Below are positions 24,465-33,065 of a stretch of 64,000 nt of DNA, in pieces. Both the position numbers and the translations under genes were made by a program. Position 1 is the stretch's first letter. The number at the start of each line of letters is the position of its first letter. Under the pieces are notes generated by a model. That model was not told where the DNA came from. It did not search any database and worked only from the letters and a program-made list of their open reading frames with translations. The stretch comes from Actinomyces johnsonii (GTDB lineage Bacteria > Actinomycetota > Actinomycetes > Actinomycetales > Actinomycetaceae): assembly GCF_006546835.1 (NCBI RefSeq), contig NZ_VICB01000004.1:248001-312000 (forward strand), in the 5' to 3' direction.

Positions 24465-27400
24465 GTGCACCTCAAGACGTTGACGATCAAGGGATTCAAA
24501 TCCTTCGCCTCGTCAACCACCCTCCGCCTGGAGCCCGGCATCACCGCCGTGGTCGGCCCCAACGGCTCGGGCAAGTCTAACGTCGTCGACGCCCTGACCT
24601 GGGTGATGGGGGAGCAGGGCGCCAAGAACCTGCGCGGCGGCTCCATGGCCGACGTCATCTTCGCGGGCGCCGGCTCCCGTCCGGCCCTCGGGCGGGCCGA
24701 GGTCTCCCTGACCATCGACAACACCGACGGCGCCCTGCCGATCGACTACACCGAGGTCACCATCTCGCGCACGCTATTCCGCGGGGGCGGCTCGGAGTAC
24801 CAGATCAACGGCACCCCCTGCCGCCTCCTCGATGTCCAGGAGCTCCTCAGCGACACTGGCCTGGGGCGCCAGATGCACGTCATCGTAGGGCAGGGACAGC
24901 TCGACGCCGTCTTGAGCGCCACCCCCGACGACCGCCGCGGTTTCATCGAGGAGGCCGCAGGCGTCCTCAAGCACCGCAAGCGCAAGGAACGCGCTCTGCG
25001 CAAGCTCGACTCCATGGCCGCCGACCTCGCCCGAGTCTCCGACCTCGCCCAGGAGCTGCGCCGCCAGCTCGGCCCCCTGGCCCGGCAGGCCGCCATCGCC
25101 CGGCGCGCCCGGACCATCCAGGTCGAGGTCCGTGACGCAACCGCCCGGCTGCTGGCCGACGACGTCGTCCAGGCCCAGTCCCTTCTGGAGGCCGGAGACG
25201 AGGACAAGGAGGCCCTGGCCAGGCGCCGCCGCCTGGTCGAGGAGGCCGAGCGAGCCGCCCGGGCCCGCCTGAGCGAGCTGGCCGCCATCGAGACCACCTC
25301 CGCCCAGCGCCTGACCCGAGCCGGCAGCATCTGGGAGGACCTCACCGAGGTCGCCCAGTCCCTGGGCGCGCTCGCGGACGTGGCCGGCGAACGAATCCGG
25401 CTTCTGGCCGCCGCCCCCTCCCCGAGTCACGGTACCGACCCCGAGGAGCTCGAACGGCGGGCCGAGGCCGCCGGCAGACAGGAGGCCGAGCTCGCCGACG
25501 CCGTCGAGACCGCCCGCACGGCCCTGAGCGACGCCTCCCTGGAACGCGCCGACGCCGAGACCGCCGAGAAGGCCGCGGACCAGGAACTCTCCGCTGCGCA
25601 GCGGAGGCTCTCGGAGAGGAGGGAGACCATCGCCCGAGCCGGTGGGCGCGTCGCCTCGGCCCGCAGTCGCCATGAGGCCAGCCTGGCCGCCCTCGAGCAG
25701 GCCCGCAGCGCCCTTGAGGCCGCCGAGGCCCGCGAGGGGCGGGCCCTGGCCGCCCTGGCCGAGGCCGGGGGAGGGGAGGAGCCCCGGGACAGCGGCAGAG
25801 CGGCCGCCGGGAGTGAGCCAGCTGCGGGGACGTCCACCGAGGCGGGCGCGGCGGCCGACGCAGCGGCCCGGGCCGCAGCCGCCCACGAGGAGGCGACTCG
25901 GCGCCTGGCCGAGGCCCGCGAAGCCGTCTCCGCCGCGACCGACGCTCGCCGGGAAGCGGCCTCCGATAGGGCCACCTGGACGGCCAGGCGTGACACCCTG
26001 GCCATGTCCCTGCGCAGCCAGGACGGTACGGCTGCGCTGCTCCAGACCGGTGTCGACGGCCTCCTGGGACCGGTGGCGGAGCACCTCAGCGTCGAGCGCG
26101 GCTGGGAGAACGCCGTCGCCGCCCTCCTGGGAGTGCTCGCCGAGGCCGGTCTCGTCGCCGACGGTGAGACCGCCATGAGCGCTTTGGAGCACGCCCGCAA
26201 TCGGGACGTCGGCGCAGTCAGGCTGGTTCTGGCAGACGATCCTTCGATAAGCGGCCCGTCCGACGGCGCTGATGAGGCCGTTGCGCTCGCGGTCGACGGC
26301 GCGCTGGCGGCCCGCGGACTCGTGAGCCCCGTGCAGTCCGAAGCCGACGGGCTCGGGCGAGTCCTGGACGGACTGCTCAAGGCCTCCTGGGTGACGGAGG
26401 ACATCGAGACCGCCCGCGCCCTGCGTGCGAGGCTCCCCGACGCCGTGGTGGCCACCCGCGGCGGTGATGTTCTGGCTCCCGGGTGGGTCGCCGGGGCGGG
26501 CCGTGGAGCCTCCTCAGTGCTGGAGCTGGCCGCCGCCCACGAGGAGGCCGACGCCGAGGCCGCCGCCGCGGCGCAGGCGGAGACCGCAGCCGATGCTGCT
26601 CTAGAGGAGGCCCGTCTTGGGGAGGATGCCGCGCGCCAGGCTCTGAGCGAGGCGCTGTCCGCCCTGCGCCGGGCCGACGCCGAGGTCGCCCGAGCCGCCG
26701 AGGCAATGGCCCGCCTGACCTCTGCGGCTCACGCTGCCGCGGAGGAGACGGGACGGGCCCGTCGGGTCCTGGAGCGGGCCGAGGCCGAGTCGGTCCAGCG
26801 CACCGCCGAGCTCGCGGCTGCCACAGCCGCACTGGCTGAGATCGAGGGAGAGCGGGATGGCGTCGACGACACGGACGCATCGGGTGAATCGGGCCCGCCA
26901 GGGGGTGCCGGCTCCGACCACCTTGAGCAGGCGCTGGACAGTGCCCGCCAGGAGCGGGAGACCGCTGCGGAAGCCGCGCGCCAGGCTCGCGCCGTTGAGA
27001 CCGACGCCAGGCTCGCCCTGCGTACGGCCGAGGAGCGCGAGCGCTCCAGCCGCGGTCGCGCAGACTCGCTGCGGGCGGCCGCCCGCCGGGAGCGCGAGCA
27101 GCGCGCCGCCGCCGAGCGGGCCCAGCGGCGCCGCAGCGCCCAGCTCGCCGTTGCCACCCATGTGCGCGACCAAGCCCGCGCCGCCGCCGAGACGGCACGG
27201 GCATCCGTCCGCCGGGCCGCCGACGAGCGCGCCGCCATCGAGACCGAGCGCGCCCGGGCCCAGGCGGCCACCAACGAGGTCCGCGAGGAGAACGACCAGC
27301 TCACCAAGGAGCTCGGCAACCTCACCGACGCCGCCCACCGCGAGGAAGTCGCCCGGGCCGAGCAGCGCATGCGACTGGAGGCCCTGGCCGAGCGCGTCAT

Positions 27401-28253
27401 GAGCGAGCTCGGCCTCGAGCTGGACCCGCTCGTCGAGGAGTACGGACCGCACATGCTGGTTCCCGACGTCGTCGATGAGTCCGGTGCCGTCCCCGGCTCC
27501 GGGGCAGAGCCTGCTGCCGAGCGGGCCGGCCCCCTCGCCTCCACCGGGTCCGGGTACCCGGGCCGTCCCTATGTGCGCTCCGAGCAGGAGAAGCGCCTGG
27601 CCAAGGCCTCGCGGGATCTCGCCCGGCTCGGCAAGGTCAACCCGCTCGCACTGGAGGAGCACGCCGCCCTGGAGCAGCGCCACCAGTTCCTGGCCGAGCA
27701 GCTGGCCGATCTCAAGCGTTCGCGCGACGACCTGCTCAGCATCGTCGAGGAGATCGACGCCCGAGTCCAGGAGGTCTTTGCCCAGGCCTACGAGGACACC
27801 GCACGGCAATTCGCCTCCGTCTTCGACCGACTCTTCCCCGGTGGGGAGGGGCGCCTGGTGCTCACCGATCCCGACGACATGCTCACCACGGGCATCGAGA
27901 TCGAGGCCCGTCCTGCGGGCAAGAAGGTCAAACGGCTCTCGCTGCTCTCGGGCGGGGAGCGCTCACTGGCCGCTGTCGCACTGTTGGTGGCGATCTTCAA
28001 GGCGCGTCCCTCGCCCTTCTACGTCATGGATGAGGTGGAGGCGGCCCTGGATGACACCAATCTGGGCCGGCTGTTGGAGATTTTTACCGAGCTGCGGCGC
28101 TCCAGCCAGCTCATCATCATCACGCACCAGAAACGCACCATGGAGGTGGCCGACGCGCTCTACGGCATCACGATGCGCGATGGGATCACGAAGGCGGTCT
28201 CGCAGCGGCTGGCCCAGCCCGACCGTGATACGGCTGTGACTCCTGATATCTGA
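24465..28253 (+). CDS. smc: Chromosome segregation protein SMC
   Basis: A 1262-residue condensin subunit. The N-terminal head has Walker A VVGPNGSGKSNVVDALTWV and VIVGQGQLDAVL. Long Ala/Glu/Arg-rich coiled coils flank a hinge near residues 530-680 that begins GVDGLLGPVAEHLSVERGWE. The C-terminal head has signature LLSGGERSLAAVALL and Walker B FYVMDEVEAALDDTN. The coiled coils are interrupted by flexible Gly/Ser/Pro-rich stretches near residues 436-455, 801-820 and 1005-1030. The GTG at 24465 gives the universal start MHLKTLTIKGFKSFA. It is longer than B. subtilis SMC by about 75 residues. Confidence 0.98.
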   Translation: MHLKTLTIKGFKSFASSTTLRLEPGITAVVGPNGSGKSNVVDALTWVMGEQGAKNLRGGSMADVIFAGAGSRPALGRAEVSLTIDNTDGALPIDYTEVTISRTLFRGGGSEYQINGTPCRLLDVQELLSDTGLGRQMHVIVGQGQLDAVLSATPDDRRGFIEEAAGVLKHRKRKERALRKLDSMAADLARVSDLAQELRRQLGPLARQAAIARRARTIQVEVRDATARLLADDVVQAQSLLEAGDEDKEALARRRRLVEEAERAARARLSELAAIETTSAQRLTRAGSIWEDLTEVAQSLGALADVAGERIRLLAAAPSPSHGTDPEELERRAEAAGRQEAELADAVETARTALSDASLERADAETAEKAADQELSAAQRRLSERRETIARAGGRVASARSRHEASLAALEQARSALEAAEAREGRALAALAEAGGGEEPRDSGRAAAGSEPAAGTSTEAGAAADAAARAAAAHEEATRRLAEAREAVSAATDARREAASDRATWTARRDTLAMSLRSQDGTAALLQTGVDGLLGPVAEHLSVERGWENAVAALLGVLAEAGLVADGETAMSALEHARNRDVGAVRLVLADDPSISGPSDGADEAVALAVDGALAARGLVSPVQSEADGLGRVLDGLLKASWVTEDIETARALRARLPDAVVATRGGDVLAPGWVAGAGRGASSVLELAAAHEEADAEAAAAAQAETAADAALEEARLGEDAARQALSEALSALRRADAEVARAAEAMARLTSAAHAAAEETGRARRVLERAEAESVQRTAELAAATAALAEIEGERDGVDDTDASGESGPPGGAGSDHLEQALDSARQERETAAEAARQARAVETDARLALRTAEERERSSRGRADSLRAAARREREQRAAAERAQRRRSAQLAVATHVRDQARAAAETARASVRRAADERAAIETERARAQAATNEVREENDQLTKELGNLTDAAHREEVARAEQRMRLEALAERVMSELGLELDPLVEEYGPHMLVPDVVDESGAVPGSGAEPAAERAGPLASTGSGYPGRPYVRSEQEKRLAKASRDLARLGKVNPLALEEHAALEQRHQFLAEQLADLKRSRDDLLSIVEEIDARVQEVFAQAYEDTARQFASVFDRLFPGGEGRLVLTDPDDMLTTGIEIEARPAGKKVKRLSLLSGGERSLAAVALLVAIFKARPSPFYVMDEVEAALDDTNLGRLLEIFTELRRSSQLIIITHQKRTMEVADALYGITMRDGITKAVSQRLAQPDRDTAVTPDI

Positions 28254-28414
28254 GTGAACCTTGAGGAGAATGTGATAGTGCTCTGACAATATGACGTTCG
28301 TTTTCAGATCCAAGCCATCATTGTGTCAGGAAGTTATCAGGTTTTGTTGTCGATTGGACGACAAACGCATGCAAAGTCTGGTCAGATCGCATTTCTCAGG
28401 GCAGAATCCTAGCC

Positions 28415-28786
28415 ATGGGTGCCATGATTCTTCCCCTCGTTGTCGTGCTGGTTGCCGGCCTACTCGTGCTCGGCCTGGTCTGCGCAGAGCGCTTCCCGGT
28501 GCGCTCCTGGCCCTCCCGTATTCGCGGCCTGGTCCGTGACGCTCAGGAGGTGCGCCAGGAGGAGCAGGAGGTCGAGGTTGAGGTCGTGCCCCAGGAGGTT
28601 CATCTAGCGGACCTCATGACGCGCGAGGGGCCCGCGGCCTACGTGGGGCCGGACTCCTTCGGTGGTCTGGTGGGAGTTTTCGAGAAAGCGGTCGAGGGTG
28701 CGGAGAGGAGGGGAGCTGCGGCTTCCCGGCGCCGCGGCCAGATGCACGAGCCGGCTGCCAGCGGGGTCTCGCAAACCCAGGGATGA
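28415..28786 (+). CDS. Small single-pass membrane protein
   Basis: A 123-residue protein with one N-terminal helix (MILPLVVVLVAGLLVLGLVCA, about 4-24) and a charged, acidic-then-basic cytoplasmic tail. The tail contains EVRQEEQEVEVEVVPQEV and HLADLMTREGPAAYVGPDSF. It lies between smc and ftsY on the same strand. No family is recognised. CAGAAT (28402-28407) ends 7 bases before the ATG and no ribosome-binding site is visible, so its message may be leaderless. The tail resembles no known secretion or division factor, and its role is unknown. Confidence 0.65.
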   Translation: MGAMILPLVVVLVAGLLVLGLVCAERFPVRSWPSRIRGLVRDAQEVRQEEQEVEVEVVPQEVHLADLMTREGPAAYVGPDSFGGLVGVFEKAVEGAERRGAAASRRRGQMHEPAASGVSQTQG

Positions 28787-28799
28787 TGTGCTGGTCCGT

Positions 28800-28834
28800 T
28801 TCGTGAAAACTATGTTCTCGATCATTTTCACGAA
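28800..28834. repeat. Inverted repeat downstream of the small membrane protein gene
   Basis: TTCGTGAAAA (28800-28809) and TTTTCACGAA (28825-28834) are perfect 10-base arms separated by 15 bases. This could be an operator or a transcript hairpin. The right arm is not followed by a T-run. Confidence 0.6.
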
Positions 28835-28984
28835 CCGCTGGTCTTGAAGGGGCGATCTGCTGGATAAAATCCCGGTCCTGAGAGATCGTTTCTCGTCTGT
28901 GCCCTTATCAACTCCTGTTGCGTCTGATGCCAACAGGTCCGACTTTTCTCGCGCATCGACACCGAGGCCATTGGCCTTCCTCGT

Positions 28985-29022
28985 CCTGCGGCACGCCCAC
29001 AGGGGTGCCGCAGGATTTTTTT
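28985..29022 (+). terminator. Rho-independent terminator
   Basis: CCTGCGGCAC (28985-28994) pairs with GTGCCGCAGG (29005-29014) around a 10-base loop, followed directly by a run of seven T after one A. It is the only hairpin I found in the window with a true T-run. Confidence 0.9.
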
Positions 29023-29119
29023 GTCACGACTCATGAGTATGCCGGTGATTTCTGCGGCGCCCAACCGGCCCTAGGCGGTCGAAGGCGAACGGCCCTGCCG
29101 CAGCGGGGCGGCCATCGGG

Positions 29120-29125
29120 CATGAT
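29120..29125 (+). promoter_or_regulatory. -10-like CATGAT before ftsY
   Basis: CATGAT ends exactly 6 bases before the ftsY ATG, with no Shine-Dalgarno site. The same CATGAT plus 6-base spacing precedes the DUF2469 gene at 49663. This suggests a promoter class making leaderless messages. Confidence 0.45.
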
Positions 29126-29131
29126 GGGCCC

Positions 29132-30301
29132 ATGGAACCGATCCTCATCGTTCTCGGCATCATCCTGGTCATCGTCGTCGGTGGCGGTCTGTGGCTCTAC
29201 GCGGGCAGGCGTCGGGGCCGAGTCCCTGACGAGGTCAGCGCCCATAAGCCGATGTCCGTTGAGGATCTCCTGCCGTCCGAGGAGGGGGAGGAGCCCTCGG
29301 ATGAGACGGCCCCCGATGCGGAACCAGGCGCCGAGCCGGTTGCGACGCTGGAATCTCCGGAGTCCATCCCAGGCCGCATGCAGCGTCTGCGCGCCCGCCT
29401 GGCCGGTGCCGGCGGCTTCGGCAAGGCGGTTCTGTCCGTCTTGTCCCGCGGCGACCTGACCGAGGAGGACTGGGAGGAGATCGAGGACACCCTGCTCACC
29501 TCCGACCTCGGCATTGAGGTGACCACCTCCCTCATGGACGATCTGCGCACCCAGGCCAAGGTGCTGGGCACCTCCGACCCGGAGGCCGTGCGCACCGTCC
29601 TGCGCGCCGAGCTGCTCAAACTCGTCGACCCCACGCTTGACCGCTCCCTCAACCTGGATCGCCCCGCCCCCGCCGACGGCGCCCAGGCAACGCCCGCTGC
29701 CGCCATCCTCATGGTGGGCGTCAATGGCACCGGCAAGACCACCACCTGCGGCAAGCTCGCCCGCGTCCTGGTGGCCCAGGACAAGACCGTCGTCCTGGGT
29801 GCGGCCGATACCTTCCGGGCTGCGGCCGCCGAGCAGCTGACCACCTGGGGCGAGCGCGTCGGCGTCGAGGTCGTGCGCTCCGAGAAGGAGGGCGCTGACC
29901 CCGCCTCCGTCGCCTACGACGCCGCTCGCCAGGCGGCCGACCAGGGCACGGACGTCGTCGTCGTCGACACCGCCGGGCGCCTGCAGAACAAGGCTGGCCT
30001 CATGGACGAGCTGGGCAAGATCAAACGCGTCATGGAGAAGATCGCCCCCGTCGGCGAGATCCTCTTGGTCCTGGACGCCACCACCGGCCAGAACGGCATG
30101 CGCCAGGCCCAGGTCTTCTCCGAGGCCGTCGGCATCACCGGCATCGTGCTCACCAAACTCGACGGCACCGCCAAGGGCGGCATCGTCGTCACCGTCCAGA
30201 GAGAACTGGGAGTGCCCGTCAAGCTCGTGGGCCTGGGAGAGGGCGCCGATGACCTGGCCCCCTTCGACCCGGAGGGCTTCGTCGACGCACTGCTGGGCTG
30301 A
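29132..30301 (+). CDS. ftsY: Signal recognition particle receptor FtsY
   Basis: A 389-residue SRP receptor GTPase. An N-terminal membrane helix (ILIVLGIILVIVVGGGLWLYA, about 4-24) and an acidic A domain (about 45-85) precede the NG domain. GTPase motifs are G1 VGVNGTGKTTTCGKLA, DTFRAAAAEQL, DTAGRLQNKAGLMDEL, and TKLDGTAKGG. The end GVPVKLVGLGEGADDLAPFDPEGFVDALL is typical. It works with Ffh, encoded at 34432, to dock translating ribosomes at the membrane. It faces a convergent two-component operon. Confidence 0.98.
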   Translation: MEPILIVLGIILVIVVGGGLWLYAGRRRGRVPDEVSAHKPMSVEDLLPSEEGEEPSDETAPDAEPGAEPVATLESPESIPGRMQRLRARLAGAGGFGKAVLSVLSRGDLTEEDWEEIEDTLLTSDLGIEVTTSLMDDLRTQAKVLGTSDPEAVRTVLRAELLKLVDPTLDRSLNLDRPAPADGAQATPAAAILMVGVNGTGKTTTCGKLARVLVAQDKTVVLGAADTFRAAAAEQLTTWGERVGVEVVRSEKEGADPASVAYDAARQAADQGTDVVVVDTAGRLQNKAGLMDELGKIKRVMEKIAPVGEILLVLDATTGQNGMRQAQVFSEAVGITGIVLTKLDGTAKGGIVVTVQRELGVPVKLVGLGEGADDLAPFDPEGFVDALLG

Positions 30302-30323
30302 GCGGCCGGGCGGGTGAGGGCTC

Positions 30324-30935
30324 TTACTGGATGATCCAACCCTTCTGGGCCGCGAAGTGCACCGCCGCGGCCCGAGTGGGCGCATCGGTCTTGGCCATGG
30401 CCTGGGACAGGTGATTGCGGGTGGTTCCCTCCGAGAGATGGACCCGGCGGGCGACCTCGGCGACGGTGGCGCCGTCGGCGGCGGCCTGAAGCACCTCGGT
30501 CTCCCGGGCGGTCAAAGGGGAATCCCCGAAGACGAGTGAGTCGGCAGCCAGCGCCGGGTCGACGACACGCATCCCCGCATGGACTCGGCGCACTGACTCG
30601 GCCAGCTCGGTGGCCGGAGCGTCCTTGACGACGAACCCATGGGCCCCGGACTGGATGGCGCGCCGCAGGAATCCGGGGCGCCCGAAAGTCGTGACGATGA
30701 GGACCCGCGTGGCTGGCAGCCGCTTTAGGAGCCTCGCGGTCGCGCTCAGCCCGTCGGCGCCGGGCATGTCGACATCCATGAGAACGACGTCGGGCCGGTG
30801 CTCGAGCGCGACGGGCAGGACATCGTCCCCGTTTCCGACCTGGGCGACGACCTCGATGTCGGCTTCCAAGGCGAGCAGGGCGGCCAGCGCTCCACGCACC
30901 ATGGCCTGGTCGTCGGCCAGCATCACTCGGATCAT
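30324..30935 (-). CDS. NarL/DesR-type response regulator (module A)
   Basis: A 203-residue LuxR-family regulator. The receiver domain has the acidic pair in LADDQAMVRGAL, phosphoacceptor D54 in VVLMDVDMPG, the switch residue T in IVTTFGRPG and K in FVVKDAPATEL. The C-terminal helix-turn-helix contains LTARETEVLQAAADGATVAEVARRVHLSEGTTRNHLS. It is encoded 77 bases downstream of its probable kinase and is the last gene of the ABC-kinase-regulator module. Its closest match here is the regulator at 36711-37322. Confidence 0.95.
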   Translation of the reverse strand: MIRVMLADDQAMVRGALAALLALEADIEVVAQVGNGDDVLPVALEHRPDVVLMDVDMPGADGLSATARLLKRLPATRVLIVTTFGRPGFLRRAIQSGAHGFVVKDAPATELAESVRRVHAGMRVVDPALAADSLVFGDSPLTARETEVLQAAADGATVAEVARRVHLSEGTTRNHLSQAMAKTDAPTRAAAVHFAAQKGWIIQ

Positions 30936-31012
30936 CGCTCAGCTCCGTTACTCAAGGTTCCTCAGACCGACGACATTGGTGCTCGCCGGAGTTTGGGGTG
31001 CGCGCGACCGGG

Positions 31013-32188
31013 TCACTCGATCGCGTCGTGCGTCATACGGGAGGATAGACGGCGGGCGCTCACCCTCAGAATGGTGCCGCTGCCACTGGAGGGTGCCTCG
31101 ATGGTGAGGTCGGCACCGTTGTCCTGGCAGCGTTGGCGCAGCCCCTCCAACCCGTGACCGTCGCTGGTGCCGGCCGAGTCGAGTCCGATACCGTCGTCGG
31201 CCACCTCAATGGAGTCGGTGGTCAGCTCCACCTTGCAGTGTGAGGCGTGGGCATGGCGCACGATGTTGGTGACGCCCTCGCGCACCACCCAGGCGAAGAG
31301 CTCGCGCAGCTCAGGGTCAACGGCCTCGACGGTCAGTGGCAGGTCGGCCCGGATACCGGCCGAGGTCAGGACGCTCGTTGCTCGGGCCAGCTCACCGGTC
31401 AGACTCAGCTCGCGGTAGCTGTTGACGGTGGCGCGCACGTCGGCCAGGGCGGAGCGCGCCAGGGACTGCACCTCGTCCAGCTCCACCCTGGTCTGATCGG
31501 GAGCGACGTCGACGAGCCGGGCGGCGAGCTCCGACTTCAGAGCGATGACCGTCAGCGAATGACCCAGAATATCGTGCATGTCCCGGGCCATGCGGTTGCG
31601 CTCCTCGTTGATCTCCAGCTCGTGAGTGCGCTGCTCCAGAATGCGGGCCACACGCCGCTGTTCCATGATGTAGCGCCCGAAGGTGCAAGCGCCGCCCGCG
31701 CCGAGCAGAGCGATCCACGCGTCTTCACTGGCGGACCAGGACGGAATCATCCTGGGAATGAGGAACAGAATGCCAGTCAGGATCGCGATAGGCCCGATGG
31801 CCGCCTGCCAAGGCAGGGAGAAGGCTAGGACGACGGCCAGGAAGACCACCAGCTGCAGGCCCGGCGATCCCACACCGAGGGCGGCCCCGCTCGCCGTGAG
31901 CGCGCCGATGATGATGAGCGACAGGCTCAGGCGGCCGGGCCAGCTCAGCCCTTGCCGGACCCGCCTCATGCTGAGCGAGCAGGCGGTATACAGGCATGCG
32001 CAGGAGACGATGGCACTGACTGCGCCCCAAACCCCGCCGTTGGACCCTCGTGCCATGCCCGTCCGGACGACCGGAACCATGGAGGCGGCCCACACGATCC
32101 CCCAGCCGACTGCCACGACACGGGTGCGGCGCGCCCGCGCCTCGGCCAGGGAGGAGGCGCGGGCTTTCATGACCCTGATGGTACTCAC
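31013..32188 (-). CDS. DesK-type sensor histidine kinase (module A)
   Basis: A 391-residue HisKA_3 kinase. About six transmembrane helices (residues about 25-170) replace a large extracellular sensor, so it probably senses something within the membrane or through the ABC partner. The phosphoacceptor is H205 in ARDMHDILGHSLTVIALKSE. The ATPase domain carries VREGVTNIVRHAHASHCKV (N box) and VADDGIGLDS, with GHGLEGLRQRC. The GTG start at 32188 lies 4 bases after the permease stop. The cognate regulator follows. Confidence 0.93.
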   Translation of the reverse strand: MSTIRVMKARASSLAEARARRTRVVAVGWGIVWAASMVPVVRTGMARGSNGGVWGAVSAIVSCACLYTACSLSMRRVRQGLSWPGRLSLSLIIIGALTASGAALGVGSPGLQLVVFLAVVLAFSLPWQAAIGPIAILTGILFLIPRMIPSWSASEDAWIALLGAGGACTFGRYIMEQRRVARILEQRTHELEINEERNRMARDMHDILGHSLTVIALKSELAARLVDVAPDQTRVELDEVQSLARSALADVRATVNSYRELSLTGELARATSVLTSAGIRADLPLTVEAVDPELRELFAWVVREGVTNIVRHAHASHCKVELTTDSIEVADDGIGLDSAGTSDGHGLEGLRQRCQDNGADLTIEAPSSGSGTILRVSARRLSSRMTHDAIE

Positions 32189-32192
32189 GAGC

Positions 32193-33008
32193 TCACACCC
32201 GGGCGGTGTCGCGGCCCATTCTCCAGGCGGCCCCGCCCAGGAAGACCGAGAGCCAGGTCAGGACGTTGACCACCCACCACCAGGAGAAGCTCTCTGCGCC
32301 CATGGGCCACAGCGCCAGGTTGTGCAGCCCGTACATAGGGGTGAGGCTGCCGATGCGATCCATAGTGGAGCCCGGCGTCAACGGGATGAACATGCCCCCG
32401 AGGAAGGCGAGCAGGGCCATGAGAGGGCCGACCACCTGCATGGCGTTATCCGAGGGAAGGAGATAGCCGACGAACAGTCCGAAGGCGACGAAGACCAGGG
32501 AACCGAACCAGATGATGAGTGCCGAGGAGATCCAGACGCTCGCCGGCATCTGCGCGTGACGCAAGGGGCCGCAGGCGTAGACGGCACCGATGGCCAGGGC
32601 GCTGATGAGTATCCCGACGATCGCCTTGGCGGTGATGTAGGCGATGGGCTTCAGCGGCGTCAGGCGCAGCTGACGGCTCCAGCCCGAGGCTCGCTCGTTG
32701 CTCACGGCCGCCCCTGCCCCGGTGGTGGTCATGAGCGCGCCGTACAGTGCCATGCCGACCATCATGTTCGCCACGACATTGCCGTTGCCGTAGGACATTG
32801 AGGAGTAGTCAGTGGTGGTGAACATCAAGAAGAAGGCCACTGGCAGCAGGACAGAGAAGATCATGGCCCGGCGGTTGCGCAGGCGCCGGCGTGCCTCGAG
32901 TGACAGCAGGGTCAGGCTCAATCCGCCCAGGGGCGGTGTGGGACGGGAGGAGAGATCGAGGCGGTCGACTGCTGACAAGGCGGAGGAGGACTCAGAGGGA
33001 GAAGACAT
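32193..33008 (-). CDS. ABC-2 type permease (module A)
   Basis: A 271-residue membrane protein with six predicted helices after a cytoplasmic N-terminus. Typical ABC-2 features are RRLRNRRAMIFSVLLPVAFFLMFT, the amphipathic SGWSRQLRLTPLKPIAYITAKAIVG, and MPLTPGS-like FIPLTPGSTMDRIGSLTPMYGL near the end. A GGAAGGAA site precedes the ATG at 33008. It should pair with the ATPase encoded 57 bases upstream to export a lipid, antibiotic or peptide. It is paralogous to the permease at 38548-39432. Confidence 0.9.
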   Translation of the reverse strand: MSSPSESSSALSAVDRLDLSSRPTPPLGGLSLTLLSLEARRRLRNRRAMIFSVLLPVAFFLMFTTTDYSSMSYGNGNVVANMMVGMALYGALMTTTGAGAAVSNERASGWSRQLRLTPLKPIAYITAKAIVGILISALAIGAVYACGPLRHAQMPASVWISSALIIWFGSLVFVAFGLFVGYLLPSDNAMQVVGPLMALLAFLGGMFIPLTPGSTMDRIGSLTPMYGLHNLALWPMGAESFSWWWVVNVLTWLSVFLGGAAWRMGRDTARV

Positions 33009-33065
33009 TGCGGTTCCTTCCGGTAGAAAGCGTGGGAGAAAGGGCGTCGGTGCTGCTGGTGCGTT

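Larger units (their letters stand above)
28787..29131 (+). other. Intergenic region before ftsY
   Basis: About 345 bases with no protein gene. It contains an inverted repeat at 28800-28834, roughly 150 bases of mixed sequence, an intrinsic terminator at 28985-29022, and then the ftsY promoter. The terminator could end the message of the small membrane protein gene, leaving a 3' tail of about 200 bases, or end a separate small RNA. Neither can be decided from sequence alone. Confidence 0.5.

Noticed and set aside
24774-27809. Several long minus-strand frames opposite smc
   Set aside because: All are Gly/Leu/Ala-rich antisense shadows of the SMC coiled coil.
28347-28364. TTGTCG-ATTGGA-CGACAA inverted repeat before the small membrane protein gene
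   Set aside because: The arms are only 6 bases with no repeated copy elsewhere in the window; it may be chance and no function can be supported.
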